This document shows positions 42,883-51,530 of a DNA stretch of 61,680 bases, one piece after another. The position numbers were made by a program, and so were the translations under genes. Numbering within the stretch: the first letter of the stretch is position 1; each line of letters starts with the position of its first letter. The notes under the pieces were generated by a model. That model worked only from the letters and a program-made list of their open reading frames with translations, did no database searches and was not told the DNA's origin. Origin of the DNA: Scybalocola_A sp900557175 (GTDB taxonomy: Bacteria > Bacillota > Clostridia > Lachnospirales > Lachnospiraceae); assembly GCA_937890745.1 (NCBI GenBank), contig CALADH010000045.1, forward strand, positions 1-61,680, given 5' to 3'.

Positions 42883-43709
42883 GCTTTATGAACCTCCTCG
42901 ATAATATTATTTGGGGTGGACGCCCCTGCTGTAATACCTACATTATCTACAGATTCCAATTTAGAGAAATCTAAGTCACCAAGTGCCTGTATATAGTAAG
43001 TATTCTCACATTCTTCTTTACTTATTTCATAAAGTTTTTGTGTGTTTGAGCTGTTTTGCCCGCCAATGACAATCATCGCATCTGCAAAACCCGCGATACG
43101 TCTTGCCTCCGACTGTCTTTCCTCGGTTGCATTACATATCGTATTTAAACATAATATATCATAACCTTTTTTTGAAAGAATTTCAACTAATTCTTGAAAT
43201 TTCTTGTAATTAAATGTCGTCTGAGACACAATGCAGAGCTTTTCGGTATGTTTTGGCACGAATTTTTCGGCCTCATCCCTGTTTTCAATCACAGTTGGCG
43301 TCATCTGACACCATCCGCATATAGCCTGAACCTCAGGATGCTTTGCATCGCCGATAATGATAATCTCTCTGCCCTCGCGTCCTTTTTCTTCCACAATATG
43401 GTGAATCTTCTTAACAAAGGGGCAGGTTGCATCAATAATGTTCACACCTTTTTCAGCAATAGCTTCATATGTCGCCCTCGACACGCCATGTGAGCGCAAA
43501 ACAACGGTCACATCGGCGCCGGCCGGAATATCATCGACCGATTCCACCGCGAATACACCCTTTGACGCCAAATCACCGACAACAGCTTCATTGTGGATAA
43601 TCGGCCCGTATGTATAAACGCGCCCGCAGCCGGCTGCCTTATATGCCATATCAACCGCTCTTTTAACACCCGGACAAAAGCCCGCCGTTTTTGCAAGCGT
43701 TACCTTCAT
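42870..43709 (-). CDS. ispH: 4-hydroxy-3-methylbut-2-enyl diphosphate reductase
   Basis: IspH (LytB) makes IPP and DMAPP in the last step of the MEP pathway and holds a 4Fe-4S cluster. The 279-residue protein has AGFCPGVKRAVD (Cys12), the IIDATCPFVKKIHH motif with the second cysteine, TICNATEERQ with the third, and VRSHGV-like RSHGVS. Its ATG overlaps the cmk stop (ATGA). The cmk-ispH-S1 order is a clostridial signature. Confidence 0.97.
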   Translation of the reverse strand: MKVTLAKTAGFCPGVKRAVDMAYKAAGCGRVYTYGPIIHNEAVVGDLASKGVFAVESVDDIPAGADVTVVLRSHGVSRATYEAIAEKGVNIIDATCPFVKKIHHIVEEKGREGREIIIIGDAKHPEVQAICGWCQMTPTVIENRDEAEKFVPKHTEKLCIVSQTTFNYKKFQELVEILSKKGYDILCLNTICNATEERQSEARRIAGFADAMIVIGGQNSSNTQKLYEISKEECENTYYIQALGDLDFSKLESVDNVGITAGASTPNNIIEEVHKACQK

Positions 43710-44377
43710 GGCTGTACCCTCTTTTTATAAAGCGCTTCAATCGCCGCAACAACCTCATCAATTGTCATATATGACGTATCAAGAAGCACGGCGTCATCTG
43801 CTTTTTTAAGCGGTGAAACAGCTCTGTTTTTATCCCGCTCGTCTCTCTCATTAATATCTCTTTCAATTTCCTCAACTGTACACTCAATACCTCTTGCCTG
43901 CTGCTCTAAATAGCGGCGCTTTGCGCGCACAGCGCTTGATGCCGTCATATAAACCTTTAACTGGGCATCCGGCAGAATCGTCGTTCCGATATCACGGCCA
44001 TCCATTAGAACATCATACTTTGCCGCCATATCCCGCTGAAGCTCTAACAGCTTTTCTCTGACAGAAGCAAACGCCGATGTTTTTGATGTCATCGCCGAAA
44101 CTTCCTCCGTGCGGATGTAATCTGACACATTTTCGCCATTAAGAAAAACAAGCTGGGCGCCGTCTTCATAGGCAAGGGACACTGAAATTTCCGGCAGAAC
44201 AGCCTGAATCTGTGCCTCATCACTTCCATCGATACCGTGGCGTATAAAATAAAGTGCCAGCGAACGGTACATAGCTCCCGTATCAACGTAAATAAAACCG
44301 AGGCGGGCTGCCACACTTTTTGCAATCGTGCTTTTCCCCGCGCCAGCAGGCCCGTCAATCGCAATATTAAAACTCAT
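43706..44377 (-). CDS. cmk: cytidylate kinase
   Basis: The 223-residue P-loop kinase starts FNIAIDGPAGAGKSTIAKSVA, with VDTGAMYRSLALYF and DGRDIGTTILPDAQLKVYMTAS, all typical of Cmk, which phosphorylates CMP and dCMP. The ATG at 44377 (seven bases after AGGAG) is preferred to one at 44383, which touches the site. Its start overlaps the end of the flavoprotein gene by 11 bases. Confidence 0.96.
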   Translation of the reverse strand: MSFNIAIDGPAGAGKSTIAKSVAARLGFIYVDTGAMYRSLALYFIRHGIDGSDEAQIQAVLPEISVSLAYEDGAQLVFLNGENVSDYIRTEEVSAMTSKTSAFASVREKLLELQRDMAAKYDVLMDGRDIGTTILPDAQLKVYMTASSAVRAKRRYLEQQARGIECTVEEIERDINERDERDKNRAVSPLKKADDAVLLDTSYMTIDEVVAAIEALYKKRVQP

Positions 44378-45629
44378 CTTCATTCTCCTTTATTGTTTCT
44401 ATGCCAAGTCCCGCAAGATAACCTGTGGACCATGCTATCTGTAAATTAAAGCCGCCGGTTAATGCATCAAGGTCAAGCACCTCGCCGGCAAAAAAAAGTC
44501 CCCGCTTAAGCTTTGAAGCCATTGTAGACGGATTCACTTCACGGACAGAAACACCGCCCCTTGTAATAACTGCTTCATTATAGCCGCGAAGTCCTGCAAT
44601 TTCCATTGTAAGCCCTTTTAAGAGGCTGACAAGCCGCGCCCTCTCCTGCTTTGTCACTTCATTCACCTGCTTATAGGCGTCAATTTCTGAAAGCGCCACA
44701 ATGACCGGAATCATTTTATTCGGAAGCAGATCTGATAAGGAATTTCTGAATTGTTTATTTGCATATTTTTCAAAATCCTTTAAAATACGGGCATCCAGCT
44801 GTTCTGCATGAAGCGCCGGTTTTAAATCAATCACAACCGTTAAAGGCTTCTTGCCGATAAACTTTCCGCACCGGGCGCTGGCGCTTAATACGAGCGGCCC
44901 GCTGATACCGAAATGGGTAAAAAGCATCTCGCCGAAATCTTCAAAAAGCACTTTTTTACCATTTTTCACCTGCAGACGCACATTTTTAAGAGAAAGTCCC
45001 TGCAGATCTTTGCACCATGCTTCTTTAATATTCAGCGGTACAAGCGAAGGCATTGTTTCCGTCACCTTATGCCCCGCCGAAGCTGCCAGCCGGTAGCCGT
45101 CGCCGGTAGAACCTGTCGATGTATAAGACAGACCGCCTGTTGCAATAACGACCGCATCTGAAGATAACTTTTTTCCATCTTCCGTCTCAACGCCGCAGAC
45201 AGCTTTACCGTCCTCCGAAAACATCAGACTTTTGACACTTGTTTCATAAAGCACTTTGACACCGCGGCGCGCCATCGCCTCTCTTAATGTTTTAATGACA
45301 TCAGAGGACTTGTCCGATGCCGGAAATACACGGTTTCCCCGCTCAACCTTAAGGGAAAGCCCTTCTTTTTCCAGAAAAGCCATCATATCCTGACTCGTAA
45401 AGCCATAAAATGCACTGTATAAAAACTTCGGGTTGGACACAACGCTTGCAAGCAAATCTTCCGGAGGGCAATCATTTGTCACATTGCAGCGTCCTTTTCC
45501 CGTAATATAAATTTTCTTTCCCGGCCGGTCATTCTTCTCAAGCACAACAACACTATGACCGGCATCTGCCGCTGTCACTGCCGCCATCATTCCCGCCGCA
45601 CCGGCGCCGATTACAATTACTTTACTCAT
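44367..45629 (-). CDS. NAD(P)/FAD-dependent oxidoreductase, HI0933/YhiN family
   Basis: The ~420-residue flavoprotein begins MSKVIVIGAGAAGMMAAVTA with the dinucleotide-binding GxGxxG, then GKGRCNVTND, a family hallmark, and ends with FFAGEVLDLDALTGGFNLQIAW, which binds FAD. Its reaction is not established. The ATG at 45629 is chosen for the GGAG six bases upstream; it overlaps the RpiR stop by eight bases. It heads the cmk-ispH-S1 block. Confidence 0.92.
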   Translation of the reverse strand: MSKVIVIGAGAAGMMAAVTAADAGHSVVVLEKNDRPGKKIYITGKGRCNVTNDCPPEDLLASVVSNPKFLYSAFYGFTSQDMMAFLEKEGLSLKVERGNRVFPASDKSSDVIKTLREAMARRGVKVLYETSVKSLMFSEDGKAVCGVETEDGKKLSSDAVVIATGGLSYTSTGSTGDGYRLAASAGHKVTETMPSLVPLNIKEAWCKDLQGLSLKNVRLQVKNGKKVLFEDFGEMLFTHFGISGPLVLSASARCGKFIGKKPLTVVIDLKPALHAEQLDARILKDFEKYANKQFRNSLSDLLPNKMIPVIVALSEIDAYKQVNEVTKQERARLVSLLKGLTMEIAGLRGYNEAVITRGGVSVREVNPSTMASKLKRGLFFAGEVLDLDALTGGFNLQIAWSTGYLAGLGIETIKENEDEF

Positions 45630-46518
45630 CTTCTTCTCCATCCGTATAAACACTAAATTCTTCCCATATATTCTCAAGCGTCTCCATTGTTTTTACAACC
45701 TGCTCGCGTTTTTTTATACTGAGCGCTGCAATCAGGGCATTAATCACACTTAAAGGCGCTGCCAGAGAATCAGCGATAGACACCATGTCGCTGATGGCAA
45801 TAAGCGTCGTATCTGCATATCTGGCGATTGGCGCCACTTTACTGTCTGTCACGGCAATGACCTTTGCGCCGCGGCGTTTGGCAAATCCAATGACTTTGAC
45901 CGTATCAATCGAATATCTCGGAAAGCTTATGCCGATGACAACATCCTTTTCGCTGATTCTGTGAATATCTTCAAAAGACTCCGAAAGGCTGTTTGAAACA
46001 ACAAGACGGACATCATCAAAAATGTAATTCAGATAGTAGGCAAGAAATCTTGAAAGTCCTTCACTGCTGCGTCCCGCAATAATATAAATATGCTCAGCCG
46101 CAGCAATCTGCTCAACAGCCGCATTAAACTGTGTCTCATCAATTTCCTCTGCTGTCCGCTTAATATTTTCACAGTCTGACTGAAGCACTGCCTTTAATAT
46201 CTCTTTTTCATCGACTCTGCCGGCTGTCAGCGTAATACGCTGAATGGAATTGAGCTTATTTTTCACAATTTCCTCTAAGGCATCCTGAAACTGCGGATAG
46301 CCCTTATAGCCGAGTTCTGTAGCAAAACGGACAACCGTTGACTCACTGACGCCGACAATATGGCCAAGCCTTGCTGCTGTTAGATTCACTGCCTTATCAT
46401 AATTTTCACATATATAATTTGCAATTCTTTTCTGCCCCTTACTGAAGGATTTGTAGCTGTCTTCGATCTGCTTTAACAAATCCGATGACATCTGAGCACT
46501 GTTCGCATCATTTTTCAT
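45622..46518 (-). CDS. MurR/RpiR-family transcriptional regulator
   Basis: The 298-residue protein has an N-terminal RpiR helix-turn-helix (FSKGQKRIANYICENYDKA, then GVSESTVVRFATELGYKGYPQFQ) and a C-terminal SIS sugar-phosphate-binding domain (IYIIAGRSSEGLSRFLAYYL, VIGISFPRYSIDTV). Such regulators respond to phosphosugars. It shares an operon with the flavoprotein and cmk block, and no sugar gene is adjacent, so its targets are unclear. A TATAAT at 46560-46555 lies upstream. Confidence 0.92.
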   Translation of the reverse strand: MKNDANSAQMSSDLLKQIEDSYKSFSKGQKRIANYICENYDKAVNLTAARLGHIVGVSESTVVRFATELGYKGYPQFQDALEEIVKNKLNSIQRITLTAGRVDEKEILKAVLQSDCENIKRTAEEIDETQFNAAVEQIAAAEHIYIIAGRSSEGLSRFLAYYLNYIFDDVRLVVSNSLSESFEDIHRISEKDVVIGISFPRYSIDTVKVIGFAKRRGAKVIAVTDSKVAPIARYADTTLIAISDMVSIADSLAAPLSVINALIAALSIKKREQVVKTMETLENIWEEFSVYTDGEEDE

Positions 46519-46583
46519 AAAAACTTCTTCCCTCTTTTAAAAAATTTATGTTTCATTATAACACAAATTTTTGCAGAATAAAA

Positions 46584-46605
46584 GAGGGTTCGCATCCGAA
46601 CCCTC
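46584..46605 (-). terminator. terminator after CoA-transferase subunit B
   Basis: GAGGGTTCG and CGAACCCTC form a perfect 9-bp stem with a 4-base loop, followed by TTTTATT on the minus strand. Confidence 0.88.
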
Positions 46606-46619
46606 CCATATAATCTCTA

Positions 46620-47291
46620 TTAAGCTTCCATCTCTTTGATATCGTCAGGAATAATAAGCTTAGCGCCTGTAGCTTCCTGAATCTGCTCAAGTGTAAACTC
46701 TGGGTTGTACTCTGAAAGCACAAGGCCTTCGTCTGTAACCTTCATAACACCCATCTCTGTGATGATCAAATCAACGATATGTCCGCCATGTGTTCCCTTT
46801 GCTGTTAAAGGAAGTGTACACTCCTCAAGGATTTTGTGTTTGCCCTTGTTTGTATGCTCCATAGCAACGATAACTTCTTTAGCGCCGCAGCAAAGATCCA
46901 TAGCGCCGCCCATACCTGCAACCATCTTTCCAGGAATCTTGTAGTTTGCGATATTACCTTTAGCATCAACCTGCATTGCACCAAGGATTGTCGCATCAAC
47001 ATGACCGCCTCTGATTAAAGAAAATGAAAATGAGCTGTCAAAGAAAGCTGCACCTTCAACAACTGTTACAGGCATACCGCCTGCATTGACAAGATGCATA
47101 TCTTCTTTGCCCGGTTCAGGATTTCCGCCAAGACCTACAAAACCGTTCTCTGACTGAAGTGTAATATCTACGCCCTCAGGAAGGTAATTCGGAACAAGTG
47201 TCGGTAAACCGATACCGAGGTTAACTACATAGCCGTCCTTTAACTCTTTTGCAACACGCTTTGCAATAAACTCTTTAACGTTTTCCATCAT
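46620..47291 (-). CDS. CoA-transferase subunit B (AtoA/CtfB/ScoB type)
   Basis: This 223-residue beta subunit carries the catalytic SENG motif (Glu48 in LQSENGFVGLGG) and GGHVDATILGAMQVD. With subunit A it moves CoA between short-chain acyl-CoA and acids, for example acetoacetate with acetate or butyrate. The ATG at 47291 overlaps the subunit A stop (ATGA) and follows GGAGG by six bases. Confidence 0.95.
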   Translation of the reverse strand: MMENVKEFIAKRVAKELKDGYVVNLGIGLPTLVPNYLPEGVDITLQSENGFVGLGGNPEPGKEDMHLVNAGGMPVTVVEGAAFFDSSFSFSLIRGGHVDATILGAMQVDAKGNIANYKIPGKMVAGMGGAMDLCCGAKEVIVAMEHTNKGKHKILEECTLPLTAKGTHGGHIVDLIITEMGVMKVTDEGLVLSEYNPEFTLEQIQEATGAKLIIPDDIKEMEA

Positions 47292-47968
47292 TCCTTACCT
47301 CCGTCTACAAAATAATTTACTAAAACACCCGGTGTTTCAACATGCTCAGGATCAAGAACATCAACAACCTCATCTGCTTCAGCGATAACTAAATCTGCTG
47401 CTGTAGCCATCACAGGGTTGAAGTTTCTCATAGAGCCTTCGTATACAGCGTTGCCGTACTTGTCAACTTTATGTACGCCGAGGAAAGCGATGTCTGCGCG
47501 AAGCGGCATCTCAAGAATATAGTCTTTGCCGTCGATTTCTCTGACTTCTTTACCTTCTGCAACTTCTGTACCTACACCTGTACGTGTATAGAAACCGCCA
47601 AGGCCTGCGCCGCCGCATCTGATTCTCTCTGCCAGTGTACCCTGTGGCACAAGGTCAACTTCAAGTGTACCTGCGTTCATAGCAGCACCGACTTCTCTGA
47701 CAATACCGATATGGGAAGCAATAAACTTCTTAACCTGTCCTGTAATAAATAACTGGGAAATACCATAGAAGTCCTGATTGCCGTCAGCGTCAACAAATAT
47801 TTTACCAGGATCGTTGCAGATTAATGTTAAATCCTTAGCGCCTGATTTCACAATCTCCTTAACGATATGATGCGCAGTACCGCAGCCTACAAAGCCTCCG
47901 AACATGATTGTCATGCCGTCTTTGACATAAGATGCAGCCTGTGCGGCTGTAATCTGTTTAGATTTCAT
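47288..47968 (-). CDS. CoA-transferase subunit A (AtoD/CtfA/ScoA type)
   Basis: The 226-residue alpha subunit has TIMFGGFVGCGTAHHIV near the start, where family members have the CoA-binding glycine-rich loop, and TRTGVGTEVAEGKE and LRADIAFLGVHKVDKYGN. The ATG at 47968 follows AGGAGAGG. It lies downstream of the thiolase gene with an intervening 16-bp hairpin and its own promoter. Together with the thiolase it could serve acetoacetate or butyrate metabolism. Confidence 0.94.
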   Translation of the reverse strand: MKSKQITAAQAASYVKDGMTIMFGGFVGCGTAHHIVKEIVKSGAKDLTLICNDPGKIFVDADGNQDFYGISQLFITGQVKKFIASHIGIVREVGAAMNAGTLEVDLVPQGTLAERIRCGGAGLGGFYTRTGVGTEVAEGKEVREIDGKDYILEMPLRADIAFLGVHKVDKYGNAVYEGSMRNFNPVMATAADLVIAEADEVVDVLDPEHVETPGVLVNYFVDGGKE

Positions 47969-48001
47969 GATTAACCTCTCCTTTTGTTTTATTCTTTTTA
48001 T

Positions 48002-48030
48002 ATTGTAGTACAAAAGTGAAAAGATATCAA
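48002..48030 (-). promoter_or_regulatory. promoter of the CoA-transferase genes
   Basis: TTGATA (48030-48025) and TACAAT (48007-48002) are 17 bases apart. The -35 box lies inside one arm of a perfect inverted repeat. Confidence 0.6.
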
Positions 48031-48059
48031 GTATTTGTCAAAAAATACTTGATATCTTT
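48020..48059. promoter_or_regulatory. perfect 16-bp inverted repeat between thiolase and CoA-transferase genes
   Basis: AAAGATATCAAGTATT (48020-48035) and its exact complement (48044-48059) flank an 8-base loop. It may be an operator covering the -35 box, or a weak terminator/attenuator for thiolase read-through; the T run after it is poor, which favours a regulatory role. Confidence 0.7.
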
Positions 48060-48084
48060 CTATTAAACTGTCAATATAACTAAA

Positions 48085-49266
48085 TTATGCTCTCTTAACG
48101 ATTAATGCCTGTCCCTGTCCGCCGCCGATACATAATGTAGCAAGACCTGTCTTTGCATCTCTCTTTTCCATCTCGTAAAGTAATGTTACGAGAATTCTCG
48201 CACCTGAAGCACCTACAGGATGTCCTAATGCGATAGCACCGCCGTTAACATTTGTCTTTTCCGGATCAAGACCAAGATCCTGAACAACTGCTAATGACTG
48301 AGCTGCGAAAGCTTCATTTGCTTCTACAAGGTCAATGTCAGCAATTTCCATACCTGCTTTTGCAAGTGCTTTCTTTGTTGCAGGAATCGGACCAAGTCCC
48401 ATAACCTCAGGTGCAACACCTGCTGTAGCATAAGAAACGATTGTTGCTAAAGGCTTGATACCTAATTCTTCTGCTTTTTCTTTAGACATTACAACAAATG
48501 CTGCTGCACCGTCATTGATACCTGAAGCGTTTGCAGCTGTTACTGTACCGTCTTTTTTGAATGCCGGACGAAGTTTTGCAACTTTTTCCATTGTTGTTCC
48601 GAATTTAGGGAACTCATCTGTATCAAATACAAGCGGATCGCCTTTTCTCTGTGGAACTAATACCGGAACGATTTCTTCTTTGAACTTACCTGATTTAACG
48701 GCTGCCTCTGCTCTGTTCTGGCTTCTTACAGCGAACTCATCCTGCATCTCTCTTGTAAACCCGTACTGTTCAGCAACGTTTTCTGCTGTAATACCCATAT
48801 GGTAATTGTTGAAAGCATCTGTTAAACCATCATTGACTGTAACGTCAATCATCTGTGTGTTGCCCATTCTTGCACCCCAGCGTGTTGCAGGCACTGCATA
48901 TGGTGCAGCACTCATGTTTTCTGTACCGCCGCATACAACGATTTCAGACTCACCGGCGATAATCTGGTTTGCTGCTAATGCAACTGCCTTTAAACCTGAA
49001 CCGCAAACGATGTTGATTGTCATTGCTGTTGTCTCGATTGGAAGACCTGCTTTAATGGAAACCTGACGTGCAACGTTCTGTCCAAGTCCTGCCTGTAAAA
49101 CGTCACCGAAAATAACTTCATCAACCTGCTCAGGTGCTACGCCGGCTCTTTTTACAGCTTCTTTAACAACAGTTGCACCAAGGTCAACTGCAGGTACACT
49201 CTTTAATGTACCGCCAAAGCTTCCGATTGCTGTTCTGCATGCGCTTGCAATTACGATTTCTTTCAT
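48085..49266 (-). CDS. acetyl-CoA C-acetyltransferase (thiolase)
   Basis: The 393-residue enzyme condenses two acetyl-CoA to acetoacetyl-CoA. Catalytic residues are visible: Cys88 in INIVCGSGLKA, NEAFAAQSLAV, the His of GGAIALGHPVGASGAR, and Cys in LCIGGGQGQA. The ATG at 49266 is preceded by AGGAGAG; a longer GTG start at 49275 overlaps that site. Two sigma-A promoters lie upstream. With the CoA-transferase this gives an acetoacetate-forming module. Confidence 0.96.
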   Translation of the reverse strand: MKEIVIASACRTAIGSFGGTLKSVPAVDLGATVVKEAVKRAGVAPEQVDEVIFGDVLQAGLGQNVARQVSIKAGLPIETTAMTINIVCGSGLKAVALAANQIIAGESEIVVCGGTENMSAAPYAVPATRWGARMGNTQMIDVTVNDGLTDAFNNYHMGITAENVAEQYGFTREMQDEFAVRSQNRAEAAVKSGKFKEEIVPVLVPQRKGDPLVFDTDEFPKFGTTMEKVAKLRPAFKKDGTVTAANASGINDGAAAFVVMSKEKAEELGIKPLATIVSYATAGVAPEVMGLGPIPATKKALAKAGMEIADIDLVEANEAFAAQSLAVVQDLGLDPEKTNVNGGAIALGHPVGASGARILVTLLYEMEKRDAKTGLATLCIGGGQGQALIVKRA

Positions 49267-49315
49267 CTTGTACACTCTCCTTATTTTTCATGTGCTTATT
49301 GCATGTTGTTCCAAT

Positions 49316-49344
49316 ATTATACCATATCCGTTTAAAATCGGCAA
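49316..49344 (-). promoter_or_regulatory. proximal promoter of thiolase gene
   Basis: TTGCCG (49344-49339) and TATAAT (49321-49316) are 17 bases apart on the minus strand. Confidence 0.7.
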
Positions 49345-49386
49345 TAAAGGTCTGTTTGAAACATTGACATTTTTTTAACAGTGTTT

Positions 49387-49414
49387 ATTATAGCACTTTC
49401 CGAATAAAATGCAA
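49387..49414 (-). promoter_or_regulatory. distal promoter of thiolase gene
   Basis: TTGCAT (49414-49409) and TATAAT (49392-49387) are 16 bases apart, about 70 bases upstream of the proximal promoter. Confidence 0.55.
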
Positions 49415-49478
49415 GTATTTTTTAAAAAATTTTATTTTGCTCGCAATTTTATGCATATTCACTGAAGGTCAAAAAGAA

Positions 49479-49511
49479 AAAAGACAAAGCTTTTATTTTG
49501 CTTTGTCTTTT
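49479..49511 (-). terminator. terminator after topB
   Basis: AAAAGACAAAGC and its exact complement form a 12-bp stem with a 9-base loop and flanking A/T runs, just after the topB stop. Confidence 0.85.
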
Positions 49512-49521
49512 TTATAACATT

Positions 49522-51522
49522 TTATTTCTTATAATTTTCAGAAGTTTCTAAAAACTTTTGTCTTAATATATATTGATTGTTTAAATTCCTGACGCCGTAC
49601 ACTCTTTGTCCGATAAATTTTTCAAGCTTTACCATGTACTCCTCAGACGTAATGCTGCCCTCGGCAACATAAGTCAGCCCCTTTTCCCAGCTTGCCGTAA
49701 GCTCAGGATTTAAAAGCGACTTAATCGAACAATCTACAACATCATAAACATTTTCACCGAGCTGTGTCGGTGTAATGACCTGCGTCTTTTTATTGAGCGC
49801 CAGATATTTAATAGTCACAAGTTTCTTTAAAATTTCAGCCCGCGTTGCACTCGTACCGATGCCGCTGCCTTTAATCTGTGCACGAAGCTCCTCGTCTTCA
49901 ATAAGCTGTCCTGCATTTTCCATAGCAAGAATCATCGAGCCGGAATTATAGCGTTTCGGCGGCGATGTCTCACCTTCCTTAACGTTCATTGCACAAACTG
50001 ACAGCCGGACGCCTTTTTTTAACTCCCCGGCAATCTGTGCAAAATCCGGCGGCGTCTGAGAGCTATCACTCTGATTTTCTTCTTCCGCCGCCTTCTGCTT
50101 TGAAAAAGAATACTTCAATATTTTGAGATAACCTTCTTTAAGAAGCCCCTTATAGTTCGTAAAGAACGATTCCCTGCCTGTTCTTGACACAATGCTTATT
50201 TTCTGATATTCGGCTGCCGGATAAAAAATACATAAAAACCGTCGGACAATCACTTCATAAACGTGTGAAAGCCGCGGATTCAGGCTGTTTAGCGCCGAAA
50301 GCCCCTGCCCTGTCGGAATAATCGCATAGTGGTCTGTAATCTGCTTATCATTGACATAACGGGATAAAGCAAGATTTTTATAACCGCCTTTTTCTATAAT
50401 AAGCGCCGCATACTCACCGCCGTGCGGATAATTGCGAAGTCCCGACAGATTTTTATAAATTTCTTTTGCAACTGCCGTCGAAAGCACTCGCGCATCCGTT
50501 CTCGGATAAGTGACAAGCTTCTTCTCATACAGCTCCTGAACCGCCTTCAGCGTTTCATCAGGACTCATCTTAAACAGCTTTGCACACTCATTCTGAAGCT
50601 CGGCAAGATTATATAAAAGCGGCGGATTTTTCTTTTCTTTTTTCTTTTCTGTCTTCTCAACATCCGCAAAAACCGGCGGCTGCCCTGTAAGTATCTGAAT
50701 CAGACTCTCGGCATCCTCGCGCCGCTTAAAACCATTTTCCTTATACAAAAGAGGACTGTTCAAATAATCCGAGCCCTCTGCCGCGCGCCACTCGCCTTCA
50801 AACTCAAAGCCTTTATAATCAAGCTTTGCAATTACTCTGTAATATGGTGTTTTTACAAAACAGCGTATTTCTCTTTCCCGGCGCACAACCATGCCGAGAA
50901 CACACGTCATCACACGGCCGACCGAAAGCACCGTATATTTCGTATGCATAAAATTTGATATTGTCTGCCCGTATTTCAGCGTAAGAAGACGTGAAAAATT
51001 AATGCCCATCAGGTAATCTTCTTTTGCTCTCAAATAAGCCGACGCCGAAAGATTATCATATGCCGACCAGTCTTTTGCCTCGCGCACGCCCCTTAAAATC
51101 TCCTCCTCAGTCTGGGAATCAATCCACACGCGCTTTCTTACCTTATCCTTAACACCGGCCATCTCATCCACAAGGCGGTAAATATACTCACCCTCACGCC
51201 CGGAGTCGGTGCATATGTAAATCGTATCAATATCTTTTCTATTAAGAAGGCCTGCAACAATTTTAAACTGCTTTTTCACATCGGGAATAACTTCGTATTT
51301 AAACGTCTCCGGCATAAACGGCAATGTATCAAGACGCCACTTTTTCAGCGCCGAATCATAGCTTTCCGGATAACTCATCGTCACAAGATGACCGACGCAC
51401 CATGTCACAACCCCGTCTGCCGATTCAAGATAGCCGTCTGCACTGCGCCCCGTAATTTTGAGCACCCGTGCAAACTCTCTTGCCACACTCGGTTTTTCTG
51501 CAATATATAATGACTTTCCCAT
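49522..51522 (-). CDS. topB: DNA topoisomerase III
   Basis: The 666-residue type IA topoisomerase starts SLYIAEKPSVAREFARVL with the TOPRIM glutamate, has CTDSGREGEYIYRL (TOPRIM acidic residues) and the active-site tyrosine in LVTYPRTDARVLS (Tyr339). It relaxes or decatenates DNA through a transient single-strand break. There is no zinc-finger tail. It lies eight bases after the histidine kinase gene and is probably cotranscribed. A chromosomal copy is likely; no conjugation genes are nearby. Confidence 0.95.
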   Translation of the reverse strand: MGKSLYIAEKPSVAREFARVLKITGRSADGYLESADGVVTWCVGHLVTMSYPESYDSALKKWRLDTLPFMPETFKYEVIPDVKKQFKIVAGLLNRKDIDTIYICTDSGREGEYIYRLVDEMAGVKDKVRKRVWIDSQTEEEILRGVREAKDWSAYDNLSASAYLRAKEDYLMGINFSRLLTLKYGQTISNFMHTKYTVLSVGRVMTCVLGMVVRREREIRCFVKTPYYRVIAKLDYKGFEFEGEWRAAEGSDYLNSPLLYKENGFKRREDAESLIQILTGQPPVFADVEKTEKKKEKKNPPLLYNLAELQNECAKLFKMSPDETLKAVQELYEKKLVTYPRTDARVLSTAVAKEIYKNLSGLRNYPHGGEYAALIIEKGGYKNLALSRYVNDKQITDHYAIIPTGQGLSALNSLNPRLSHVYEVIVRRFLCIFYPAAEYQKISIVSRTGRESFFTNYKGLLKEGYLKILKYSFSKQKAAEEENQSDSSQTPPDFAQIAGELKKGVRLSVCAMNVKEGETSPPKRYNSGSMILAMENAGQLIEDEELRAQIKGSGIGTSATRAEILKKLVTIKYLALNKKTQVITPTQLGENVYDVVDCSIKSLLNPELTASWEKGLTYVAEGSITSEEYMVKLEKFIGQRVYGVRNLNNQYILRQKFLETSENYKK

Positions 51523-51530
51523 AGTGCCTC

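Noticed and set aside
49522..51522. topB as a mark of an integrated conjugative element
   Set aside because: No relaxase, type IV secretion, integrase or plasmid genes are nearby; the gene lies in a chromosomal operon with a two-component system.
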